A stretch of DNA of 64,000 bases from JAAETI01 sp964195945 (lineage in GTDB: Bacteria > Actinomycetota > Acidimicrobiia > Spongiisociales > UBA5794). The translations under genes were made by a program, and so were the position numbers. Below the pieces are notes generated by a model that had not been told where the DNA came from, made no database searches, and saw only the letters and a list, made by a program, of their open reading frames with translations. Positions 16,043 to 24,554 of the stretch are shown in pieces (positions within the stretch are counted from its first letter, which is position 1; every line of letters starts with the position of its first letter). Location of the stretch: positions 1 through 64,000 of the forward strand of contig CAXMRC010000043.1 of assembly GCA_964195945.1 (NCBI GenBank), given 5' to 3'.

Positions 16043-16293
16043 CGGGAGCGTTCTTTGGCCTGATTCACAGTGAGGTCACGTCCGTCGACGGTCTGGCCAT
16101 TGAGCTCTTGGATAGCCGTTGCGGCATCCTCGGACGATGCCATCTCGACAAAGCCGAAGCCGCGCGACCGTCCGGTATCCCGATCAGAGATGACCTGAGC
16201 CTTGACAACCTCGCCGTGAGCTTCGAAAAGCTTCTCGAGGTCGGAAGACGACGTGCCGAATGTGAGGTTGCCTACATAGATGTTGGTGGACAT
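16039..16293 (-). CDS. RRM-domain RNA-binding protein
   Basis: 84 residues forming a single RNA-recognition motif. RNP2 is NIYVGNL (residues 4-10) and RNP1 is RSRGFGFVEM near residue 45, both with the aromatic residues that stack on RNA bases. The rest follows the beta-alpha-beta-beta-alpha-beta plan (LEKLFEAHGEVVKAQVI, then DAATAIQELNG). AAGGAG sits eight bases before ATG 16293. Stand-alone RRM proteins like this in bacteria are often cold- or stress-linked RNA chaperones. The 225-bp region upstream holds a possible minus-strand -10, TATACT (16463-16468), leaving a long 5' leader. Confidence 0.9.
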   Translation of the reverse strand: MSTNIYVGNLTFGTSSSDLEKLFEAHGEVVKAQVISDRDTGRSRGFGFVEMASSEDAATAIQELNGQTVDGRDLTVNQAKERSR

Positions 16294-16518
16294 GATTTGT
16301 GCTCCTTCAGAAGCGTTGGACCGTCGGGGGGCAGACGCCCCGCTTGATTGCATTCGAAGGCTCACAAACTCGTGAACGTAGTCCTGCAGACCCTGCGATC
16401 ACTCCACCAGACGGACTGTGTTGGGGGAGTTGGCGTTGTGCGCCTTGTGCGCACCTAATGCAAGTATAGACCTACTCACGGCAGCACTGGTGCTGAAACG
16501 TGGTGAATGCCCTCTGCT

Positions 16519-17430
16519 TCAGCCTGCATCGAGGATCGCAAGGGTCGCGCCGAGCCACTCGATGGACTCAATCGTGATGGGGTCCACGACTAGCTGGACA
16601 TGATCTACGCCTGTTGTTGCAAACCCTAGGAGTGCTTCGGCCACGTCGGAGGGGGAGCCGCTGATCGCATTCGATCCTTCATGCTCAGAGTCCCCGTAAG
16701 CCCGACCGGTCCCCCCGGGGGCTTCAATCATGATCGCAACTGTCCGGGATACCTCAGCAGGATCGCGCCCCACCTCGAGACAAGCAGCATCAAGCTTATC
16801 GAGCAGTGTGGCCAGGCCTGTGGGTGTGTTTCCGTACCAAGCGTGCCAGGCATTCCACATATCGACGTGGGGGAGCGTTGCCCGCAGCACCCGCGGCCCC
16901 TCCGACCCGACCATTAACGGTGGGCCACCGGCGCGGGGCCGGGGCACCAACTCACATTCGCGAACCGTGTAATACTCGCCGACGAAATCGATCGCTCCAT
17001 CGCGGAGCAGAGTCCGGATGATGGTGAACGCCTCCTCGAACCGGCTCGCCCGGTGATCGAAGGGAAAACCAAAAGCGTCGTACTCCGTCCGATTCCAACC
17101 AGCGCCAAGACCCACGATGAGTCTGCCGTCCGAAATCTCATCGACCGTGGCTGCCTTCTTTGCCAGCATTGCCGGACTATGAAACGATGTCGCTGCCACC
17201 AGCGGTCCGATCTCAACCCGCTCGGTGACCGCAGCAATGGCTGCGAGCAGAGACCATGCCTCCCACGGACCACGGGCACCGTCGGGTGTTTGATAAAGCA
17301 AGTGATCCCCCACCCAAACCGAATCGAACCCAACGGCTTCGGCCGTCACCGCCATGTCCCGAAGTTCTGGCCAGCGCACCTCACGCTCGACTTCGGGAAG
17401 CTGTACACCAATCGCAAAGGGTCTACTCAT
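16519..17430 (-). CDS. LLM-class oxidoreductase, probably F420-dependent
   Basis: 303 residues of the luciferase-like monooxygenase TIM-barrel family. Visible landmarks are GFDSVWVGDHLLYQTPD, VEIGPLVAATSFHSPAMLAKKAATVDEISDGR and VGLGAGWNRTEYDAFG, all conserved in the actinobacterial F420-dependent subgroup. GGPPLMVGSEGPRVLR contributes to cofactor phosphate binding. I start at ATG 17430; the frame is open further upstream with no conserved sequence and no Shine-Dalgarno. It probably transfers hydride with F420H2 or a flavin, acting on an unknown small substrate. Confidence 0.85.
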   Translation of the reverse strand: MSRPFAIGVQLPEVEREVRWPELRDMAVTAEAVGFDSVWVGDHLLYQTPDGARGPWEAWSLLAAIAAVTERVEIGPLVAATSFHSPAMLAKKAATVDEISDGRLIVGLGAGWNRTEYDAFGFPFDHRASRFEEAFTIIRTLLRDGAIDFVGEYYTVRECELVPRPRAGGPPLMVGSEGPRVLRATLPHVDMWNAWHAWYGNTPTGLATLLDKLDAACLEVGRDPAEVSRTVAIMIEAPGGTGRAYGDSEHEGSNAISGSPSDVAEALLGFATTGVDHVQLVVDPITIESIEWLGATLAILDAG

Positions 17431-17530
17431 GGAAGAAACAATAGGCCGGCCTGTCGAAAGGTGCGCAGTTCGTTCGTCGTACCTATGAGAGGCGCCCCAG
17501 ACTGCGGGCGTCGTGCCCAAGGAGAGGGAA

Positions 17531-17902
17531 ATGGCTGATCACAAGATCGTGCATTGGGAGTTGATGGGGCCGGATGCTGACAAGTTGGGTTCGTTCTATT
17601 CGAACCTGTTTGGTTGGGAACTGAAGCCCTATCCAGGGATGGATGGCTACAACGGTGTCGACGCTGAGCAAAGTGGGGTCGGAGGGGCTATCGGCTCCGG
17701 CAACGAACACATGCCCAGCTATCAGACAATGTATATCCAGGTCGACAGTGTCGATGAGCACCTAGGTAAGGCCGAGGCCAACGGCGGTTCGACCGTCCTG
17801 GCCAAGACGGTCATCCCCGGCATGGTGGCTTTCGGGTTGTTCAACGATCCCGCGGGGAACCTGGTCGGCGTGGTCGAAGCCGAGACACCGCCGGCCGAGT
17901 AG
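17531..17902 (+). CDS. VOC superfamily protein (glyoxalase-like, CFP30B type)
   Basis: 123 residues. It opens HKIVHWELMGPDADKLGSFYSNLFGWEL, the usual first half of actinobacterial VOC proteins with His and Trp at the pocket, and ends AFGLFNDPAGNLVGVVEAE, containing the second metal-ligand strand. GGAGAGG just before ATG 17531 supports the start over an upstream GTG. A strong terminator follows 15 bp after the stop, so it ends its own transcript. Substrate unknown. Confidence 0.85.
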   Translation: MADHKIVHWELMGPDADKLGSFYSNLFGWELKPYPGMDGYNGVDAEQSGVGGAIGSGNEHMPSYQTMYIQVDSVDEHLGKAEANGGSTVLAKTVIPGMVAFGLFNDPAGNLVGVVEAETPPAE

Positions 17903-17916
17903 TTGTACGGCATCGC

Positions 17917-17949
17917 AGAGGGATCGGCTCGGATCGAGCCGATCCCTCT
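17917..17949. terminator. Bidirectional intrinsic terminator
   Basis: AGAGGGATCGGCTC (17917-17930) and its perfect complement (17936-17949) make a 14-bp stem with a 5-nt loop. CTTTAGG follows on the plus strand. It sits between convergent genes, the VOC protein (stop 17902) and the acyltransferase (stop 17950), and can serve both. Confidence 0.88.
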
Positions 17950-19056
17950 TTAGGTTCCTAGTTCGTCTGCACCTTGTGGCGAGGTTCTGCGTCCGCTGAA
18001 CTTTGCGAACAACATCAGGAATGGGTACGTGGCCAACGCTGGACCAAGGAACCAAAGCGGTCGGGAGATCCACCATTCAGTTGTCGGCTCGGCAGGTGGC
18101 AGGTAGTCGAACGCTACGAACATGAACGCAATCACCATCGCCATCCCGGTGGTGTGCAACAGGTAGAGCGGCAGCGAGTTCGTGTTGACCCAGCGGAACA
18201 ACCACTGCCACTTGGGGCTGGTATCGAGTCGGTGCTGTACCCAGTCTCTTGCCAGCAATACCAGACCGATCTGGAGGAAGGTGAGGGCCACAATGGCAAG
18301 GGTGGGTGGGCCCATATTGGAGAATCGTTCCCCTGGGACCCCAACGACCGACCGCGGGTAGAACCCCATGTTGGTGAGTGCGATTAGCGCAAAGAGCCCG
18401 GACCAGGCGAGCATCCACGCCACGCGTTTTGGCGCGGCGACCAGCCGGTCGTAGAAGAACCCGAGCTGGTGGGCCAGTCCCCATATGACGATGAAGTTGA
18501 CCCAGGCGGCCCAGCCTTGCAGGTGATGAAACCGTAGGACATCGAGGACGGCGGCCAGGCCAACCAGCCAAACCAGCACCAACTCCCCCCAACGCCAATG
18601 GGCCCGAATTGCCAACGGGGCAATCGCGACCAACAACAGGTACACGACGAGGAACCACAGCGGAGAAAGCACGAGTATGACGGCGGGCCAGGTCCATGCC
18701 GCGTCGAGCGTCGCTTTCAACACAAAGCCGAGAGCCACCCAAATCGCCACCAGCGACAGAGCAGGGACCAACAGCCGTTTCGAGCGACGTTTGAGGAACC
18801 GTCGCGAGGTGCCCTTCTCATAGTTGTCGAAGGCAAGACGGTGCGTGTAACCGCCGATGAAGAAGAACACCGGCATCACCTGCAGTACCCAGGTGATCGC
18901 CCACATTCCCCTGGTGAACCCGATTGGATTCGAGGGCGACACTGTCTCTGGAGTCAACTCCAAGACAGTGAATACCCAATGCCAGATGACCACCACGACA
19001 AGAGAAAAAGCGCGCAAGAAATCGACATACAGGTCGCGTTGTTTCTCAGAGATCAC
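17950..19056 (-). CDS. Acyltransferase family 3 membrane protein
   Basis: 368 residues with about ten hydrophobic helices. The family signature RDLYVDFLRAFSLVVVVIWHW is at the start, with the conserved Arg and His of Acyl_transf_3. PVFFFIGGYTHRLAFDNY and SRRFLKRRSKRLLVPAL follow, also typical. Such enzymes move acyl groups onto sugars, peptidoglycan or lipids at the membrane. No SGNH domain is fused. It is the last gene of the minus-strand block after the sugar kinase, with 41 bp between them. Confidence 0.88.
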   Translation of the reverse strand: MISEKQRDLYVDFLRAFSLVVVVIWHWVFTVLELTPETVSPSNPIGFTRGMWAITWVLQVMPVFFFIGGYTHRLAFDNYEKGTSRRFLKRRSKRLLVPALSLVAIWVALGFVLKATLDAAWTWPAVILVLSPLWFLVVYLLLVAIAPLAIRAHWRWGELVLVWLVGLAAVLDVLRFHHLQGWAAWVNFIVIWGLAHQLGFFYDRLVAAPKRVAWMLAWSGLFALIALTNMGFYPRSVVGVPGERFSNMGPPTLAIVALTFLQIGLVLLARDWVQHRLDTSPKWQWLFRWVNTNSLPLYLLHTTGMAMVIAFMFVAFDYLPPAEPTTEWWISRPLWFLGPALATYPFLMLFAKFSGRRTSPQGADELGT

Positions 19057-19097
19057 ACGGCGACGCTAGCAATCGTTCCTGCGGCAGCGCTTGATTG

Positions 19098-20591
19098 TTA
19101 GACGGTGCTCAGTCGGTGCATCGTGTCAACAAGCGACGGATATAGACCCCGATAGCTTTCGTAGATGTCGCTATAGGCAGCAACATTCTCGCTCGGTGTC
19201 GTTGGTGGATCGACCCTGAGCCAGGCGGCGGATGCCTCCTGTGCGTTGCTAAACCACCCAGCGCCAACTGCCGCAAGCATCGCCGCTCCCTGGGCAGCCC
19301 CCTCCGCGGTGGCGACAGTGCTCACTTCGGCGTCGAGCACATCGGCAAGGATCTGGCGCCACACGGGGCTGCGCGTGCCACCACCGGATGCCCTGACTTC
19401 GGTCAAGTCGGCATTCCCGGCAGCACGGATCAGTTCAAAACTGTCACGGAGCCCAAACGAAACGCCCTCCAGGACCGCCCGGGTCATGTGATCCCGTCCG
19501 TGGCGAATGGTCAGGCCGACAAAGGCTCCACGGGCGAGCGGATCCGGGTGCGGGGTGCGTTCCCCTGTTAGATACGGCAGGAAGAGCAGCCCTTCGCTAC
19601 CGGCCCCGACGTTGCCTGCCGCGGCCGATAGATCTGCGAAGTCGATATCCGGGGCAACCGTATCGCGGAACCAGCGCAAACTACCAGCCGCCGACAACAT
19701 GACACCCATGAAGTGCCACCGATCGGCAACACCATGGCAGAACGCATGGAGACGCCCCTCGGGCTCGACACTGGGCGAATCTGTCGCGGTGAAGACGACA
19801 CCTGACGTACCGAGTGACAAACCGACAACACCAGGATCGATAGCACCAACAGCGACACCGTTGGCCGCCTGGTCGCCAGCCCCCGCCATGATTGGAGTGC
19901 CAACGGCAAGACCCGTTGCCGCGGCGGCCGCCGCCGTGACCGTTCCTGTGACCTCGTGCCCCTCGAAGGTGTCGGGGAAGAGAGCCCGGTCGAGGTTCAG
20001 ATCAGCGAGAACCTCATCCGACCAGGTACGGGTCTTGAGATCGAACAGGATGGTTCCCGCCCCGCCAGCACGGTCGCTGGCATACTCACCCGTTAGGCAG
20101 AACCGCACGTAGTCCTTTGGCAGAAGTACATGGCGCGCTTTGTCAAAGATCGCAGGCTCATTATTCCTGACCCAGAGGATCTTGGGAGCGGTGAAACCAG
20201 GGAGAGCATCATTGCCGGTGATGCTGATGAGGCGCTCCTTGCCGACACGATCGCGGATCTCGTTGCACTCGGCGCTGGTCCTCTGGTCATTCCACAGAAT
20301 CGAGGGGCGAAGCACCTTCCCGGTATCATCAAGAAGCACCAAACCGTGCATCTGGCCAGTCAGTCCAACTGCGTCGACCTCATCACCACGCACGTTGGCT
20401 TTGGCCAATACACCGGAGACAGCTGCCTTGGTTGCGGTCCACCACAGCGCAGGGTCTTGCTCGCTCCACAGCGGCTCCGGGGTTTCGAAGTCGTACTCGC
20501 TGGAGACCACGGCAACGACCGCACCAGATGAGTCGACTAGCTGAGCCTTGGTGGCGGTCGTTGAAGAGTCGATTCCGATCACATAGCTCAC
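19098..20591 (-). CDS. xylB: FGGY-family carbohydrate kinase, probably xylulokinase
   Basis: 497 residues. The N-terminal phosphate-binding motif YVIGIDSSTTATKAQLVD, GLTGQMHGLVLLD and SILWNDQRTSAE are xylulokinase-like. The catalytic base lies in GAGDQAANGVAVGA, and the second ATP motif is RASGGGTRSPVWRQILADVL. The GTG start at 20591 is preceded by GGAGG and overlaps the upstream stop by GTGA; a longer frame is spurious. Coupling to a mutarotase-like protein rather than to xylose isomerase means the sugar could be another pentulose or polyol. Confidence 0.85.
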   Translation of the reverse strand: MSYVIGIDSSTTATKAQLVDSSGAVVAVVSSEYDFETPEPLWSEQDPALWWTATKAAVSGVLAKANVRGDEVDAVGLTGQMHGLVLLDDTGKVLRPSILWNDQRTSAECNEIRDRVGKERLISITGNDALPGFTAPKILWVRNNEPAIFDKARHVLLPKDYVRFCLTGEYASDRAGGAGTILFDLKTRTWSDEVLADLNLDRALFPDTFEGHEVTGTVTAAAAAATGLAVGTPIMAGAGDQAANGVAVGAIDPGVVGLSLGTSGVVFTATDSPSVEPEGRLHAFCHGVADRWHFMGVMLSAAGSLRWFRDTVAPDIDFADLSAAAGNVGAGSEGLLFLPYLTGERTPHPDPLARGAFVGLTIRHGRDHMTRAVLEGVSFGLRDSFELIRAAGNADLTEVRASGGGTRSPVWRQILADVLDAEVSTVATAEGAAQGAAMLAAVGAGWFSNAQEASAAWLRVDPPTTPSENVAAYSDIYESYRGLYPSLVDTMHRLSTV

Positions 20592-21478
20592 GGTGTGGTT
20601 CCTCCGTCGAGATCGAGTAGAGATGGGATGTCTTGAGGTGGGGTGGTGGGGTCGATGCGGTGTAGTTCCCACGACTCGATGTGGGTCACGGATGCTCCAG
20701 CCTCAAGCGAGGTGAATTGACCAAGCGTTTCAAGTTCGACAAAGTCGGCGCCGGCGTAACACTGCGCGGACGCGTCGAGATCAACATAGGTGCCTCCGTC
20801 GACATGTTGAGAGCGCTTGACGAATACCAAACCGTTCCGCGAGTACGCCAGCCAGCCCCTGTCGAGTGAGGTCCCGATCTTGGTAGGTGTTGTGCGGTTT
20901 CCATCGACAAGCAGCAGGCGGTCGTGCATCAAAAAAGGGTTGTCGTTGACACCGCTGTATGGCCATATCGCGATGGCGACATTCGGTTGATAGCCGTGCG
21001 GATCGGCAAGATCCTGACGCAGCGGAATGATGGCGGTCCCGCCAACGCCGAGCTGGGTGATGGCCCACGGGGCAACCTGCAGCGGGTGGATTGCGCGGTT
21101 CGTCAACGTGTGGGTCAGCACAGCGGAATCGTCCTGCAGCGAGACGCCGATCATCTTTTCGATACCGACAGTCTCGCTAGCGCTTTGCTGCAGCTTGAGT
21201 TGTGACGGAGATTCGGTGACCAGGACCGGGTCATTGTCCGGCTCGTAGGTGACCTCGGGTACCTCCGGTGCGGCCCACAGACGATGACCACCACGCAGCA
21301 GATAGGTGCGTCCGTCGGGAAGGTCAATTCCCAGATCACCCAACTCGGCGAGGACGTTGTCGCCGCCGGGTTCTGAGAACCAAGTGATCCGAGGACCAAA
21401 ACCCGTGGCAACACGTAGTTCAACCGTGCCGTTCGTCAGGCGGATGCCGTCGGATTCTCTCGTGATGTCCACGCCCAT
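20588..21478 (-). CDS. DUF4380-like, galactose-mutarotase-fold protein
   Basis: 296 residues, beta-rich. It begins ITRESDGIRLTNGTVELRV, then GFGPRITWFSEPGGDNVLAELG and LRGGHRLWAAPEVPEVTYEPDN, which match the DUF4380/aldose-epimerase-like fold in which such residues bind sugars. The usual catalytic His pair of GalM is not clearly present. Either ATG 21478 or GTG 21472 could be the start; the GTG is better spaced from AAGGGG. Its stop overlaps the kinase start, so the two are translationally coupled and probably act on the same carbohydrate. Confidence 0.7.
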   Translation of the reverse strand: MGVDITRESDGIRLTNGTVELRVATGFGPRITWFSEPGGDNVLAELGDLGIDLPDGRTYLLRGGHRLWAAPEVPEVTYEPDNDPVLVTESPSQLKLQQSASETVGIEKMIGVSLQDDSAVLTHTLTNRAIHPLQVAPWAITQLGVGGTAIIPLRQDLADPHGYQPNVAIAIWPYSGVNDNPFLMHDRLLLVDGNRTTPTKIGTSLDRGWLAYSRNGLVFVKRSQHVDGGTYVDLDASAQCYAGADFVELETLGQFTSLEAGASVTHIESWELHRIDPTTPPQDIPSLLDLDGGTTP

Positions 21479-21530
21479 GCCCCTTGGTGCTCTTCAGAGC
21501 GAAGGGTACCAACCCGGCAACCGCCGAGGG

Positions 21531-22841
21531 CTACGCCGCAGGACGCTGTCCCAGAATGACATTGACCGTGGCGCCAGTGCCGAGAGTCACAGTTACGGTG
21601 CTCCCTGCCTGATACCGACGCAAGAGAGCGACGAGTTCGTTGAATGTCTTGGTGGAGTCACCACCGATCGCGGCGATTACATCACCTTCGTTGAGCCCGG
21701 CATCCTCCGCAGCGGAACCGGGTTCGACACTTGATACCAAGATACCGACTGGAGCGCTACCACCATCGGATGTGTCATTGAGCGCGGTCTCGCCAAAGAT
21801 CCCGAGGTAGGGGCTCGACGCCTCGCCATTTGCAATGATCTCGTTGGCTACCCGGGTCACGATCTCGATTGGAGTGGCAAAACCGATTCCTTCGATACCC
21901 ACATCGCTGACACCGACGGCAGTAGTAATACCAACCAACCGTCCGGCGCCGTCGACGAGCGCACCGCCGCTAGAGCCCGAGGTTATGGGAGCATCGGTCT
22001 GCAGCATGCCGTAGAGCATCGTGGTGCTATCAGTCCGGACTTCGCGCCCGAACGCTGAGATGACACCGACTGTGAGTGACGGACCGCCGTCGAGACCGAG
22101 TGGGCTGCCAACCGCAACTGCGGGTTCGCCGACTGTGAGGGCATCAGAATCGCCGATAACGATCGCTTCGAGACCCTGTGCGGTTACTGAAAGCACGGCG
22201 AGATCAGTCGTAGGGTCAGTGCCTACCAATTGGGCGGGGTACACACGGCCGTCGGCTAGCACAATCTCATAGCTGGTACCAGCCGCGACGACATGGTTGT
22301 TGGTGAGAATATGGCCGAGATTGTCGAAGACAACTCCGGAGCCCGAGCCGAGCAGGCCTTCCTGGCCGTTGAAGGCGGTGCCGCTGATCTGAACCGTGAC
22401 GACCGAAGGAATGACCCTGGCCCCTACCGCAGAGGCGTCGAGAAGCGTTCCCTGTTGACCGGCGACGACAACGAGGTCAGGAGCGGTCGTTTCGTCTGTG
22501 GATGTAGAGGGGACCGTACCCGGGGTAGGCTCGGTGGCCTCAGCGGTAACCCTGGCGTCGGGATCGACCACGGCCAGGGCGGTGACCGCGGCGGTGTCAG
22601 ACTTGTTGCCGGTGGACACGACTGCTCCACCGACCACAGCCGCGGCGAGGACTGCGACCGCGGTATACCAACGCCAATACCCGTTGCCGTGACGGCGCTG
22701 TTTCGGAACAGGGGGTGGTCCGGACTGAGGGGAAGATGCCACGGCGGCACGAGCGGCTGGTGGGGTGGCGACGGCGGGTGCGCTATCGACAGGGTCGTCC
22801 GAGCCTACGGGTTGAGGCTGCTGGTCAATAGAGTCCATCAT
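21531..22841 (-). CDS. HtrA/DegP-type membrane-anchored serine protease with PDZ domain
   Basis: 436 residues. A proline-rich cytoplasmic segment (1-57) precedes a single transmembrane helix (about 60-76), then a Thr/Ser/Pro linker to about 130. The S1C protease domain shows the complete triad: His183 in ILTNNHVV, Asp213 in TDLAVL and Ser291 in SGSSGGAL. A PDZ domain covers about 345-430 (PVGILVSSVEPGSAAEDAGLNEGDVI). It resembles mycobacterial PepD/HtrA and probably degrades or monitors misfolded proteins outside the membrane. Two ATG codons (22841 and 22838) lie behind AAGGA; the second is better spaced. Confidence 0.92.
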   Translation of the reverse strand: MMDSIDQQPQPVGSDDPVDSAPAVATPPAARAAVASSPQSGPPPVPKQRRHGNGYWRWYTAVAVLAAAVVGGAVVSTGNKSDTAAVTALAVVDPDARVTAEATEPTPGTVPSTSTDETTAPDLVVVAGQQGTLLDASAVGARVIPSVVTVQISGTAFNGQEGLLGSGSGVVFDNLGHILTNNHVVAAGTSYEIVLADGRVYPAQLVGTDPTTDLAVLSVTAQGLEAIVIGDSDALTVGEPAVAVGSPLGLDGGPSLTVGVISAFGREVRTDSTTMLYGMLQTDAPITSGSSGGALVDGAGRLVGITTAVGVSDVGIEGIGFATPIEIVTRVANEIIANGEASSPYLGIFGETALNDTSDGGSAPVGILVSSVEPGSAAEDAGLNEGDVIAAIGGDSTKTFNELVALLRRYQAGSTVTVTLGTGATVNVILGQRPAA

Positions 22842-22943
22842 GCGTCCTTCTCAGATACGTTGCTATCACTCATTGTGGGCGCAAACCCTAAGAACCGGGT
22901 GAGGAACCACTCGACAAGCGCTAAGACGCGTAACCCCTGAGGA

Positions 22944-23252
22944 TCAGTCGATTATTCCGAGGTCGGTGAGGTTGGTGAGAGGTAGCGCGATCGGGCCACC
23001 GACGGGATGCTGCCATTCCACAGACCATTCCCGCACCGGGCCCTGCGGCTCGTGTGTTGCAGAGATCAGCTCGCCGGACCGGTCGAGGCTCACTGTTCCC
23101 TGTGTGGCGAACGGTTCGGTGGTCACCGTGACCGCGGGGGTGCCGCTTGGAGCTAACGGGGTGGATGCCGCGTTCTGGCCCCCCAACTGGCGGCCCAGCA
23201 TTACGGCGAGCGCAAAGGCAACAACGACAGCAAGCGCGGTCTGTCTGTTTAT
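22944..23252 (-). CDS. Small signal-anchored protein with probable ATA start
   Basis: 102 residues if started at ATA 23252: I(M)NRQTALAVVVAFALAVMLG gives a clean N-terminal membrane or signal segment, followed by an outside domain of about 75 residues (VTTEPFATQGTVSLDRSGEL, then PVREWSVEWQHPVGG). GGAGG sits seven bases before the ATA. The next in-frame ATG (23201) would cut the hydrophobic segment in half and has no Shine-Dalgarno. I recognise no family. It lies between an SDR gene (35 bp upstream) and the HtrA gene, on the same strand. Confidence 0.6.
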   Translation of the reverse strand: MNRQTALAVVVAFALAVMLGRQLGGQNAASTPLAPSGTPAVTVTTEPFATQGTVSLDRSGELISATHEPQGPVREWSVEWQHPVGGPIALPLTNLTDLGIID

Positions 23253-23286
23253 CGGGTTGCCTCCGCCCCGTATCCTATTGCCAGAA

Positions 23287-24090
23287 TCAGCTGGGACTCT
23301 CCAGCGCCGGGTCGGCTCCCAGATCGTGCTGCAAACGCCGCATGCTAGCCAGCCAACGTTCCGGTTCGGTCGCCTTTAGCGCCATGTAGGACGCTACTTC
23401 GGGGTGGGGCAGGATATGAAAGTGTTCATCGGCGAGGCCTGCGACGACGTCTTCGGCCAGCTGATCGGTTGTGATGCTGGTCGCTGCCACCAGGTCGGCG
23501 AAACCGGGGCTGACCTCGGCAACAGCATCGAGCATCGCTGTTTCGACGAACTGGGGGCTAAGGCACGAGATCTTGATACCGGCCGAACCGTAGGTGATGG
23601 AGAGCCATTCAGCGAGGGCAACAACGGCATGTTTCGTCACAGAGTATGGAGCAGCGCCGATGTTCGTCAGCAAGCCTGCAGCTGAGGCGGTGTGCAGTAT
23701 GTACCCGGAGCCGCGTTCCAGCATCTGAGGTAGGACAGCTCTGACCCCATACACATGCGACATGACGTTGACGTCCCATAGGTGCTGCCAGATCTCATTG
23801 GACACTGTTACGTCCCCGCTTGCAGCGATACCCGCGTTGAGACACATGAGGTCGATCGGTCCGTATGCGGAGTTGGCAGCGGCCACAAGCGCATTGACCG
23901 CGGTCTCGTCGGCGACGTCCAGTTGGAAGGGGAGGCCGGCGACTTCATTAGCGACGGTGGTAGCCGCATCGATGTCGAGATCGGCGACAACGATGCCGGT
24001 TGGGGATTCCTTGCGGAAACGTCTGGCCAATGCCGCACCGATCCCGGCCCCGGCTCCGGTGATGACGACGGTCTTTCCAGCCAGTTGCAT
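23287..24090 (-). CDS. Short-chain dehydrogenase/reductase (SDR)
   Basis: 267 residues, classical SDR. The Rossmann motif TGAGAGIG is at 11-18, CLNAGIAASG gives the NAG motif near 84-90, Ser is in LHTASAAG near 135 and the catalytic YSVTK near 148-152. VVADLDIDAA after the second strand has an acidic residue, which favours NAD(H) over NADP(H). The C-terminal region (EHFHILPHPEVASYMALKA) is common in actinobacterial SDRs of unknown substrate. ATG 24090 is used. Confidence 0.9.
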   Translation of the reverse strand: MQLAGKTVVITGAGAGIGAALARRFRKESPTGIVVADLDIDAATTVANEVAGLPFQLDVADETAVNALVAAANSAYGPIDLMCLNAGIAASGDVTVSNEIWQHLWDVNVMSHVYGVRAVLPQMLERGSGYILHTASAAGLLTNIGAAPYSVTKHAVVALAEWLSITYGSAGIKISCLSPQFVETAMLDAVAEVSPGFADLVAATSITTDQLAEDVVAGLADEHFHILPHPEVASYMALKATEPERWLASMRRLQHDLGADPALESPS

Positions 24091-24197
24091 GACCCGACCC
24101 TACAACGTGATTAAGCGTAGGCAGCGACCGGGTGCAGCCTTTTCAATGTGAAGGGGTTTACCTACGGTTTGTCACTCTGGGTACTCGTTGCCGAGCC

Positions 24198-24380
24198 CTA
24201 GGGCATCGTGGCTGCGATCTCGCTGTACTCGGTGGAGAGAGCGCCTCCAAAGGATGCGACGGCGACCAGCGCGACGGCGGCAATAAGCGAAACCAGCAGC
24301 GCATACTCAACAAGACTGGCGCCAGCGTCTTGATCGGCGATGCGAGAAAGCAAGTTCTTCGCACTTATGTACACGCTCAT
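24198..24380 (-). CDS. Flp-type pilin subunit
   Basis: 60 residues. The processing-site region GASLVEYALLVSLIAAVALVAV is the Flp/Fap pilin hallmark: a Gly before the cleavage point, Glu five residues on, then Tyr and a single hydrophobic helix. The mature protein is about 40 residues and would assemble into a thin tight-adherence pilus after cleavage by a prepilin peptidase. An A24 prepilin peptidase is encoded at 62286-62984. No tad secretion genes are next to it here. Confidence 0.88.
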   Translation of the reverse strand: MSVYISAKNLLSRIADQDAGASLVEYALLVSLIAAVALVAVASFGGALSTEYSEIAATMP

Positions 24381-24554
24381 GTGGTCCTGTCCTCTTGTTC
24401 GCTTAGCGTCATCGTTTTGACTGCTCTAAGTAGTTCTCCTTAACTAAACACTGATACTGCCGAAGCGTCTAGGGGTCGAGCGACCTATTCCAATCGAATA
24501 GCCTTAGCGCAACGCTAGGCCGTAGAATCGATAAATCTCATCCCAGAGGTTCGA

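Noticed and set aside
19500..20112. Plus-strand frame opposite the sugar kinase
   Set aside because: Complement shadow, Pro/Ser/Ala-rich with no motif.
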